From the NCBI GenBank assembly GCA_013368325.1, contig JAACJK010000219.1, forward strand, positions 496,001-560,000: a stretch of DNA of 64,000 nt. Direction: 5' to 3'. The stretch is from Ephemerocybe angulata (lineage: Eukaryota; Basidiomycota; Agaricomycetes; Agaricales; Psathyrellaceae). This document shows positions 46,879-56,294 of this stretch, one piece after another (within the stretch, counting starts at the first letter, position 1; each line of letters begins with the position of its first letter). Position numbers and translations under genes: made by a program. The notes beneath the pieces are model-generated. The model made no database searches, was not told the DNA's origin, and was given only the letters and a program-made list of their open reading frames with translations.

Positions 46879-49800
46879 ATGGTAAGTGGTGGTGTCTCCC
46901 TCTAACGTTGCCTTCCCTTATCTGACATGCATCCAGCCTAAAGCCAAGCGTGGAGGAAAACGGGGACGCGGAGGTCGGGGAGGAAGACGCGCTCGTGGTC
47001 AAGAAAGTCCTGCAGAGTACGTCGTGTTTCCCTTTCTATACCATCCCCTCCCTGCCTCCCTTTTCTTTCTCTTCTCGACGTTGTCAGGCTAGACTCTCGT
47101 GGTCGCCTGACTTCTGGCTAGACTCTCGTGGTCGCCAGCGTCAACAGCTAGACTTTCACGGTCGCTGGGAGAGCCTTTTATTTTTTTTTGTTGGTGACGA
47201 GGCATCTAATACTTTCCAGTCGCAATCGGTCTCCAAGTCCTGAGGTCGCGCCTCAAGTCGACGCCCCTCAAGACGGGACTACATCCCAGGCCAGGTCAGT
47301 TTTTCTCTTGCTCGACGCGTACTGCACGTCTGACTTTCTTACAGCCCTCTCTTCACACCTCGTAGGAGGTCCTTCGGGTCTATCGACCCTGAAGATTCCA
47401 CGGCCCAGCAGACTCCCATGGTCGCGATGTCCAGCCCTCGTGGCCTCGCGTTGAGCCTCCTCCCCTTTGGGATCGGAATACGTTCACCGACAGGGGTCCC
47501 GTTAGAGTCTGGGCCTGCACGTCGACAAGTACCTGGCGACGCTCCGACTAGAACAAGCTCTGCCTCCACTACGTCGACCCAGAACAGAACCCTCTCCTCC
47601 AACTCGACTGCCGACTTGCTAAGGAAGGCCACCATCGCTACTGAACGCCTGAGGGATGTCTCGCGTCCACTCGGCGACGGCTTGAATGCAGCAAGGTGTG
47701 TTTTGCTTACTCGTGAACTGAATACATTCTAATACTTTATAGGGCTCGTGAAAATAATAAGGCTACCTCGGACGAGGATATGGAGGAAGACGAAGGCACG
47801 GAGGAGACTCAGTAAGTTTCTTTCAAATCACCTTTCAAGGAACGTAATCTAATCCTTGACCAGACCTGCCGCAATTCAGGATGATGAACCTATGGATGAG
47901 AATGAGGAGGAGGAGGAGGTTCACCCGGGATTCCTGGAGTCGTCGGAGGACGAGCGTGGACGCACACCGGTGCCGGTTCGACGTCTTCCTTCCCCTACCC
48001 CCACCATGGCAATCTTGCCTCACTTCGGCCCTCCTCCTCTACACGCCGTCGTCTGTATGACCACGATGAAGATCAAGGATATCCCAGGGAGAAACAGAAA
48101 CTGCAAGATGGGACGCGTTGGTCTCATAAGGGAGCCCGAGAATTACAAGAAGTTCAAGTTTGCCTGGCTCCTCAAGTACACCCTCTACTATAGCGAATTC
48201 TACAATCGTTGGCTTCGCCTCCCACGCGGATGGGTCCCGGACTGGCCGGATGACATGGACTGGCCAGAGGACGACGAAGAGCACATCCGCCAATACTTCG
48301 AAGCCTGCTGCTCGCGTCTCGCCCACATTCACCCTCACTACCGGACGACGAATCTCCGCGAACTCTCCATCTCCCCTCCCCCTCCGCTGGCGCGTGAGGA
48401 CATTATTGAGGGACTCAGGAAAGCCAAGTCCAGCGACGCTTCGATCTCCGCGACGCTGAGGAAGGAAGGGTACCGTTCCTTGTCTCCCCCGCCTTCTCGA
48501 CGCCCTGTCCGCTCTTCTCGCCTGCCCGCACGCTACAACGACTTTGAGGCGGATCCCAAGTCCGATCTGGCATCCACGAAGATCCTCGCCTCTAAGGATG
48601 TCGACGAAAGTGACGCCACCGACACTCGAGATGTCGACTACGAGAGCTCGGCTGATTCATCCACCACAAGCGATGGGGGGGAGGAGGACCCTGAGGCATC
48701 GGAGGATGCGATGATGAAGAAGTCCCGTCGCAAGAAAAAGGCGAGCCAGAAGGCTCGCCGGAGGCTCCGGCGTCAGCGTTCTCGAACCCCTCCTTCCGAT
48801 CTCGATACCACTCCGCGCCCTGGTGTGAACAAGGGCAAGGGCCGGGATACCACGCGGGATGGAGATGTTGGGGGTGAAGGGGAGGATGACGATGATGAGG
48901 GCGACGAGGACGACGACGACAACGGGCCTCGACCGGATAAGGGGAAGGGTTCAGGAGGCAAGGGAAAGGGGCCTGCTCCTAGGAGCTCTGATGAGGAGGA
49001 CGACGACGAGGACGACGACCATGGACCTCGACCGGATAAGGGGAAGGGTCGAGCTCCCCGTAGCCCCACGCCTACTCGACCCCCCAGCGGAGGCCCCAGG
49101 CCTCTGACCGAAGATGAACGGGGCGAGCTCGAGGCTCTTCAGGCAGAGATCGTCACCTTGGCCGAGAGATTGGGTCGCAGTCCTAGAGCCCTATTGGGGG
49201 AGGCTGGCTTTCGGATTGCGTTGGCAAGGGACTTGAACCCTTTCAACATATATGAGCAGTGGCTAGCGGCACAGCCTGATACTCCTTCCCGTAAGTTCAT
49301 GTCCAATCTACCTTATCTGTTTACTGATACTTTCTTTGGTCCATAGTCAATCGGGCGGAATTCGTTCAGTATGCCCGCGAGCGCTATAATGCCATCCCGA
49401 GAGAAGATCGCGACGAGCTATGTGAACAATGGCAGCTGGAGTTGATGCATGCGCGAGAGTCTGGCTCCGCTGGAGGGGAAGATAATTCCACCGGAGCGGT
49501 GAGGGAGATGGGGATCCTTAGTAGACAGGTCGCCGAGCTGGTAGGTCCTTGGTAGTTTGACGACTATTAGCGTCTATAGCTAATTATTACTTTACATAGA
49601 CTCGTCGAATCAAACTGACCACGGACGTGGACCTTGTGTGCCTTCTCACATCGCAACACCCGGTTGCTCGTCAAATGGCATCAGTTTACTCGTCGTCGGA
49701 CTCCCTCCGAACACTCGTCGACCGGGAAGAGGTGTACGTCCGCGAGTTGATCGAGAGGTTTACGACTGCCCTTCAGTGAGTGAACTCTCGGCATTCTGAT

Positions 49801-51740
49801 TTGTCAAATACTTATCCTATATCAAGGACGCTGGACATGGGCATAGTCGACGTGGAGAGCATGAGTCTTCAAGGGATCTTTGGCGCCGGAGCAGCAGGGT
49901 CGTCTCCCGATTCAGGGGATCCTGAAGCCAGTGGAGTTCCTTCCACGACCGCCCCTGTCACTCCCAGCACCCGTGGTCCACCTCCTCCATACTCGTCCCA
50001 ACCCCGCGCTCAGCCAAGGCCTGCTGCCAGACGCGCTCTCGCTCGCCCTCATCGGACTTCGGGTGGCCCTTCACGCCAACCGGATTTGTTGACGTTAGGT
50101 GCGAGCTTCCCCGACGGTTCCTTTTGGGAACGGAAGTACAACGAATCGAACAAGGACTTCTATCGTCGCATTGCGCGATTCATGTTCCAGGTTAAGTTCG
50201 GTAAGTCTTTATCTTTTTCTAACCGCTTCAGGCCCTAATCAAAGTGTATTTCTAGCTGAGCTTGTCGGCGAATCGAGCTTCACCAACTTCTGGAAGCGAA
50301 TCCTCGCCCTCTGCATCGAGTACCGTGTGTGCCTCCGTGACTGGCCACGCAACCTCACGGCCCCCGGTACCCCCGCTTTCGACATTGGGAGGCTGGACCT
50401 CACGTTCGCCTCTGAGCTTTACAACTCATGGCGTGAAACTGAACCCGCCCTTCAGTACATCGTGGCCCCTTGGTTTGATTTTTGGAGCGAAGGTACGTCT
50501 ATTGAAGATGTTGTCATATCTCGGAGACTGGATCTGATTACTTGACACAGAGTACAATGTAATCGACGAGGACGACTTGGGGTACTTGGATATTCCTTTG
50601 GTGCTGGGTGTTGGGGACTTTGGGGCGGATGTCGCGCTGGTGCGGGTTCGCGACTGCCTTCCTGCCGTCACGAGCATCGCAAATCGGAGGGGAGCGGCTG
50701 GAGATGGTGGACCTGGCGTTGCTCCTTTGGACCGCGCTCGTACTCGGGTTGCCATCGCGGAGCAGTTTATCGAGGACGCTCGAGGGTCTCCTGCCGTGGA
50801 CAGCGCTCCCCCTCGAAATGCCTCGTCCACGGGCGCTGCTCGTGCTCACCGTCCGGCTCAAGCTCCCGCCGAAGCTCAAGCTCCCGCCCCGACTCATGGC
50901 GCTGCTCGTGCTCACCGTCTGGCTCAAGCTCCCGCCCCGACTCATGGCGCTGCTCGTGCTCACCGTCCGGCTCAAGCTCCCGCCGAAGCTCCCGCCCCGA
51001 CTCATCGACAAGTTCCTGCGGCAGCAGCAGCTCAAGTTCCTGCGGTTGCTCAAGCTCCGGCTGCGGCTGGTGGGTCTTCAACGGGCGCGAGGGCCAGGCC
51101 TCAGTTCGTTCAGGGTTCAGCGGGTCAGGGTCGTGGCGTCACGGGTGGATCGCTTGGTAGGGCGTTGGACATGACGGATGGGTCGCTTGGTAGGGCGTTG
51201 GAGGAGTTACGCCGCCCTCCCCCTGTTCGGCCTTCTCCAAGAGAGGTTGCCGTTCCTCCCCCTGTTTTGCCGCGTATGTCGACGGGTGGACGAGCGCGCC
51301 GAGCGCGAGAAGTTGCTGCGGCCGCACGACTTGCCCGCCTTGTCTCGGCTGCGGCTGGAGAAGCATCGGGTGCGGGTCCTGAACCTGAAGCTCCTGCGGC
51401 AGGGTCGGGTGGAGGTGTTCCGAGGGGCGAGCACACTCGATCGCATCGCGGAAGGTCGAGATCCATCTCGCGGTCTCCTTCGCGGTCTCATCGCCGCCAC
51501 TCTCGGTCCCTTTCCCGGACCCATGCTCGTCGTTCTCGTTCCCGTTCCGACTCTCGCTCGCGTCGTCGTTCTCGCTCTCGTTCTGTTTCCCGCTCCCGCC
51601 GTCGCCACTCTCGTTCTCGTTCCCGCCGCCGCCGCTCCCGTTCTCGTCAATCCCGCCGTCGTGTTCGCTCAGTGTCCTCCTCTGAGGAGTCGGATTCTTC
51701 TACTCGCCATCGCCATTCTCGGGCTCGCTATCACTACTAA
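46879..51740 (+). CDS. KDZ-element accessory protein 3, 1391 aa, acidic with RS-rich tail
   Basis: Eleven exons: 46879-46881, 46937-47016, 47220-47294, 47345-47695, 47743-47811, 47864-49290, 49347-49540, 49600-49775, 49827-50200, 50256-50492 and 50551-51740 (4176 nt, frame closes throughout). Exon 1 is the ATG alone. The head is a basic RG/GG-rich segment (KRGGKRGRGGRGGRRARG). Next comes a region with paired WPDDMDWPEDD motifs, then long Asp/Glu and Lys tracts with repeated DKGKG. A helical mid-region carries a GASFPDGSFWERKYN block. Ala/Pro-rich repeats follow, and the C-terminus has about 80 residues of Arg-Ser dipeptides. RG-rich heads and RS tails are typical of RNA-associated nuclear proteins; an RNA-binding role is inferred, not shown. 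Intron 2 holds hairpin cluster 3. Confidence 0.88.
47083..47167 (+). promoter_or_regulatory. Hairpin cluster 3: three conserved-core hairpins inside intron 2 of accessory gene 3
   Basis: Cores at 47090-47104, 47119-47133 and 47149-47163 read TAGACTCTCGTGGTC (twice) and TAGACTTTCACGGTC. Arms are GTCAGGC/GCCTGAC (7 bp), CTGGC/GCCAG (5 bp) and CAGC/GCTG (4 bp), all perfect. They lie within the 203-nt intron 47017-47219, in the sense orientation. Confidence 0.82.
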
Positions 51741-51955
51741 GCAGTGATGTTGGAAGTTTGAAGTCATTCGTTGGTGTATTAGGTAGAGCTTGCTTATTGT
51801 GCTCCCTTTTGAAGACTGTCTCCCCCTTAGGTGTAGCTATATTTACGATGTATTTGTTTATAGGGCTCCCTTTTGAATGGACTTGTCTCCCCCGAATATC
51901 CCTTTCTGAGTCGGCGGACTTGCTGTTCGCGGGCGTTTGGCATTGGTTCAAAAAA

Positions 51956-52032
51956 GGTAAGCTTACCAATAATGATGGTTCCCGCGCGCGCGTACAGCCA
52001 CTGGCTCGCGGCGAAAAAATGGCCAAGTCCAC
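51956..52032 (+). repeat. Palindrome-bearing subterminal repeat, right copy 1
   Basis: It begins GGTAAGCTTACCAATAATG and continues through a GCGCGCGCG run, ACAGCCACTGGCTCGCGGCG and AAGTCC. It is close to copy 2 and inverted relative to 37,766-37,840. Confidence 0.85.
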
Positions 52033-52200
52033 CGAGATTGGCCGTTGTACGGGCTGATGACCTTTGGAGATCTAGAAAAATGTACTTAGGGTAGTTTATA
52101 GACCATTGAAACGATTTAGCTTGCTCAGATTTCCTTGGTGAAGTCGTGATGCCCCAGGAGAGGAGCAGGTCAGCCGGGGGAGGGGGAGGGCCCCAAAAAA

Positions 52201-52282
52201 GGTAAGCTTACCAATAATGATGTTTCCCGCGCGCGCGTACAGCCACTGGCTCGCGGCGAAAAAGTAGCCAAGTCCACTGGGC
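52201..52282 (+). repeat. Palindrome-bearing subterminal repeat, right copy 2
   Basis: A direct repeat of 51,956-52,032 with about five substitutions, including the same GGTAAGCTTACC palindrome and GCGCGCGCG run. Confidence 0.85.
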
Positions 52283-52391
52283 ACTGACCTTGGTACATCT
52301 AGTAATAAAATCTATTGAGGGTATTGAAAAAACCTTTGGACTGTCTTAGGTGTATGGCCTGATGTGTAGAGTGGGTACAGGTGTCTTCATT

Positions 52392-52462
52392 AACACCTGT
52401 AGCTCAGTAGTTTGCAGCACCAGCTGCAGGCTAGTGTTCCAAACTACTGAGCTACAAGTGTT
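52392..52462. repeat. 23-bp inverted repeat with tRNA-like promoter words
   Basis: The arm at 52392-52414 pairs with the arm at 52440-52462 with one mismatch (22 of 23). The arm contains GTAGCTCAGTAGT, which resembles a Pol III A box. The right arm runs into GTGTTCAATCC, which resembles a B box. T-rich runs follow at about 52,478-52,500. It is not a foldable tRNA. Confidence 0.55.
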
Positions 52463-52628
52463 CAATCCCCCTTCCTCCTTTTTTTATTTTTATTTTTTTG
52501 TTTTGCAGGAGATGGATTAAGGTATCGGGGGGTTGATACTAATATATTTGGGGTACTTCCTTTCAGCAGGGCACCTTGAGGTCAGAGGCCACTCTAAGAC
52601 TTTATGTATTTAAGTGTCCTTTAAAGAA

Positions 52629-53590
52629 GGCGACTTGGTGTATGTCCAGCAATTTCAATGCTCTTCACTTGGTCGTATTCTCCTTCAGACACCCCGTCAT
52701 GGTAGAAGATAATATGGGTCACACCAGCTTGGTTCTGCATTTGCAAATCGACTATAGCAGTGCGCATCATACCAGGCGACTTGGTATATGTCCAGCAATT
52801 TCAATGCTCTTCACTTGGTCGTATTCTCCTTCAGACACCCCATCACGGTAGAAGATAATATGGGTCACAGCAGCTTGGTTCTGCATTTGCAAATCGACTA
52901 TAGCAGTGCGCATCATACCAGGCGACTTGGTATAGTCCAGCAATTTCAATGCTCTTCACTTGGTCGTATCAGTGCGCATCATACCAGGCGACTTGGTATA
53001 TGTCCAGCAATTTCAATGCTCTTCACTTGGTCGTATTCTCCTTCAGACACCCCATCACGGTAGAAGATAATATGGGTCACAGCAGCTTGGTTCTGCATTT
53101 GCAAATCGACTATAGCAGTGCGCATCATACCAGGCGACTTGGTATATGTCCAGCAATTTCAATGCTCTTCACTTGGTCGTATTCTCCTTCAGACACCCCA
53201 TCACGGTAGAAGATAATATGGGTCACAGCAGCTTGGTTCTGCATTTGCAAATCGACTATAGCAGTGCGCATCATACCAGGCGACTTGGTATATGTCCAGC
53301 AATTTCAATGCTCTTCACTTGGTCGTATTCTCCTTCAGACACCCCATCACGGTAGAAGATAATATGGGTCACAGCAGCTTGGTTCTGCATTTGCAAATCG
53401 ACTATAGCAGTGCGCATCATACCAGGCGACTTGGTATAGTCCAGCAATTTCAATGCTCTTCACTTGGTCGTATTCTCCTTCAGACACCCCATCACGGTAG
53501 AAGATAATATGGGTCACAGCAGCTTGGTTCTGCATTTGCAAATCGACTATAGCAGTGCGCATCATACCAGGCGACTTGGTGTATGTCCAA
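52629..53590 (+). repeat. 146-bp tandem satellite, about 6.5 copies
   Basis: The unit runs from GCGACTTGGTATATGTCCAG through CACTTGGTCGTATTCTCC to GTGCGCATCATACCAG. Copies are almost identical; one is truncated at about 52,920-52,990 and two carry a 2-bp deletion in TATATGTCC. The open frames here are repeat artefacts. Confidence 0.93.
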
Positions 53591-53609
53591 TTGGAGTATG
53601 TCCATCCAC

Positions 53610-53990
53610 ACTGAAGGTACTTTATCTTGGCCTTGGCCCTCGCATAATATGTGTTGATCGGTCCTGAAGGTACTTTATCTTCTTCCGCTTGGCCACACTC
53701 ACCCTGCGGCCTCGGATGATACCTGTCGTTTAGTCCTGAAGGTACTTTATCTTCTTCTGCATGGCCACACTCACCCTGCGGCCTTGGATGATACCCGTCA
53801 TTGAGTCCTGAAGGTACTTTATCTTCTTCTGCGGGGCCACACTCACCCTGCGGCCTCGCATAGTGCCTGTCCATCAGTACTGAAGGTACTTTATCTTCTT
53901 GGCCTTGGCAACACTCATACTGCGGCCTCGGATAATACCTGTCATGCAGTCTTGAAGGTACTTGGTCTTGTGCCTCACCACACCCTGTGC
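53610..53990 (+). repeat. 72-bp tandem satellite, about 5-6 copies
   Basis: The unit begins CTGAAGGTACTTTATCTT, continues with a GGCCACACTCACCCTGCGGC block and ends near GATGATACCTGTC. Copies are moderately diverged. Confidence 0.88.
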
Positions 53991-54014
53991 AGCTCAGGTA
54001 ATGTCTTTCAGCTC

Positions 54015-54440
54015 AAATTCCTGAGAACAGGAATTCCTGGAAGAAGAAATTCCTGGAAGAGTAAATGCCTGGAAGAGGAAAGGTCTGGAAGGGGAAATGC
54101 CTGGAAGAAGAAATGCCTGGAAGAGGGCTGGAAGAGGACTGGAAGAAGGAATTCCTGGAAGAGGGAAGTCTTGGAAGAGGGAAGATCTGGAAGAAGAAAG
54201 GCGTGGAAGAGGAAAGGCGTGGAAGAGGAAAGACGTGGCAGAGGAAAGGTGTGGAAGAGCCCTGGAACAGTGCTGGAAGAGGATATCTTATTACTGGAAG
54301 AGGGCTGGAAGAGGGCTGGAAGAAGAAATTCCTGGAAGAGGAAATCACTGGAAGAGGGCTGGAAGAGGGCTGGAAGAAGGAATTCCTGGAAGGGGAATTG
54401 ACAGGAAGAGGGCTGGAAGAGGGCGGGAACAAGGAAAGGA
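54015..54440 (-). repeat. CTTCCAG-type satellite, right arm
   Basis: Plus-strand CTGGAAG/GGAAGAGG units, the reverse complement of the left array at 36,178-36,590. Confidence 0.85.
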
Positions 54441-54490
54441 CCTTGGAATTGCCCTAAGGCCGCTCTGAAAAACTTGCACTTTCTTTTTGG

Positions 54491-54909
54491 GAGAATAAAT
54501 TATGCTCGAAATTTTGAAAATGCTACACATTGTTCTATTTGGTTTACAAACATCATTCGATTGTATTCTATGTCTGGTTTTCCTCGCAGCCTGAGTATCC
54601 AAAACTATATGATACAGATATTGAGGGCATAGGAAGAGGAACCAAACAAAAAAAAAAAGAAAAAAAAACGATAGGACCCCGGACACCCTGTGACTGTGAC
54701 ATCAATGATGGGAAGTGGGAAGAGGGAAGGGCGGAAGGGTGGAAAGGGAAGGAGGGGTGGAAGGCTGGTGTGGAAGAACAGAGGGAAGGGAGGAAGAGGA
54801 AAAGGGAAAGGGAAGAGGGGAAGACCCCCTGGAAATCCCCGCCTATTAGGCTTGCTCGAACACTAAATTCCAAAGCCTAAGAGGCACCTTTTCCTATGTG
54901 ACTAAGGTG
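54491..54909 (-). repeat. Right terminal inverted repeat of the KDZ element
   Basis: Reverse complement of 35649-36137, lacking about 66 bp near its inner side. The outermost several hundred bases differ only at scattered positions. Confidence 0.9.
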
Positions 54910-54916
54910 CCAGTCA

Positions 54917-55262
54917 CAACTTTGTGATTGAGTGATTCGTGGGGGATTTGCGCAAGGAGGGACGAGGAGTAACGAAGTGGGGATTGATGATACATATGTA
55001 CGTAGTATAGATAACATACATTAGAATTCGGACGTGAATATACAACAAGAAATGTGAGATAGCGTAAAATTACATGGCTACGATAGCGACTTGGATAGCG
55101 ATTTGGAAAGCGAAAGTGGATAGCATTTGGGACAGCATGGGGAGAGGAAAACGAAGCGTTAATACGAAGTAGGAAGGCGTCAAAGGAACGGTACGAGCAG
55201 AACGGGGTGGGGTTAATGGATGAATGAACGGAAAGTTCGCGATCGGCCGGCGATTTTCGCAT
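54917..55262. other. Intergenic flank right of the KDZ transposon
   Basis: The 3' flank of the next minus-strand gene; no gene seen. The transposon inserted about 350 bp beyond that gene's stop codon. Confidence 0.5.
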
Positions 55263-55952
55263 TTAGGCGCTCGGCTTGCGAGCAAGGCTGAGGCGAGAAG
55301 CGCGACGGGCAGCCGTGGCGTTGCGGGGTACGAGCCCAAAGCGAGTAGCGAGGGCGACCAGAATGGTTGGTATGTTGTGCGGGTTCTGGGCAGCGGGGCC
55401 ACGGTGAACGCGTCCCAGATTGGTGGGAGGGGGTTGGGCGAACCGAAGGGCGAGCCGATTGGCCCATGCCAATGCGACGGCGGGTCCGGAGGCTCGAAGG
55501 AGGAGGTGGGTAGCGAGCCCGATAGCCGTTCCAGCGAGAAAGGCGGCGGCTGGCTGAGTGGAGGATATATCGAAGTCGTTGGGGAAGGTGGCGACGGGCT
55601 CGATGTGGTGGTCGACGATGATCGCGGCAGGGATTGGGGCTCCAGGCCCTTCGTAAGTCGCCTCGGACACGGCACGTCCAGTGAGCCTGGACCCGGAGTA
55701 CGCGCAAGGAGCGATGCATATGGGCAGTGAGATTGGGGAGGAGGAAGGCGATGAGGAAGGACGCACCGGACACCACCAATCAACCCAGCCGACGCCTCAA
55801 ACGACAGCTCGCTCCTCGTCCTAACGGTGCTTTTCCCTTCGAATTTCGAATGGAGCACGGGTCTAAGTGAAGATGGTTATGTGAGGAAGGAATCAGAGAA
55901 TAGTAAAGAAGAAGACTCACCGTGAAGAGAACCCGGAAACTGTGTTGCCCAT
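55263..55952 (-). CDS. Hypothetical protein, 183 aa, with N-myristoylation-like start
   Basis: Three exons, 55952-55921, 55862-55767 and 55686-55263 (552 nt, frame closes). The protein begins MGNTVSGFSSR, matching the N-myristoylation pattern (Gly at 2, Ser at 6). A hydrophobic segment, AAAFLAGTAIGLATHLLL, lies around residues 91-108 and could span or attach to a membrane. The C-terminus is basic and Ala/Arg-rich. No domain recognised. Three overlapping frames are open here; this one was chosen because it is the only one that splices in phase from the ATG exon. Confidence 0.75.
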
Positions 55953-56294
55953 GTTGATTTAGGACGGAGGATGTCTTGTGGCTGAGGAGGAGTTGTGGCT
56001 TAGGAGGATGGGTAAGAGGTGATGATGGTGGTAAGGAAGAAGGAAATGAAAACGATGTAAGCGCTCGCGCGCGTTTTTATACACGGCGGACGCAAAAATT
56101 CCCACGTATTATGGGCACAACGACTGCAAACGAACACCTGGACTTAGAAGGGAGGGGTAGCAATGAGATCTATAGGATGTTAGTATGTATTTTGAAGTGG
56201 AAGTGCACCTATGGATTCAGATTGAAGTTATGGGCGTCTAACCGAGTATAAGAGACCTCTCTTTCATTCTACCATCTTCATCTACCTCGTCACT
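55953..56294. other. Divergent intergenic region
   Basis: Shared upstream DNA of the myristoylation-type gene (minus) and the thiolase relic (plus). A TATA-like GAGTATAAGAG lies near 56,244. Confidence 0.45.

Larger units (their letters stand above)
35649..54909. mobile_element. KDZ-class DNA transposon, 19.26 kb, apparently complete
   Basis: The left terminus CACCTTAGTCACATAGG at 35649 recurs inverted at 54909, and the inverted termini run for over 400 bp with few differences. The element is flanked by CCAGTCA at 35642-35648 and 54910-54916. Counting one terminal C as target, the duplication is 8 bp, CCAGTCAC. Inside are a full KDZ transposase, three further intact multi-exon genes, several satellite arrays and inverted subterminal repeats. 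KDZ (Kyakuja-Dileera-Zisupton) elements are known to be expanded in Basidiomycota. The near-identical termini, clean duplication and open frames in all four genes suggest a recent insertion. Confidence 0.9.

Noticed and set aside
51178..51747. 189-codon alternative plus-strand frame in the 3' part of accessory gene 3
   Set aside because: A shadow of the RS-coding exon, which is in phase with ten upstream exons.
52392..52500. A true tRNA gene
   Set aside because: The A- and B-box-like words are present but acceptor and anticodon stems cannot be formed; listed as an inverted repeat instead.
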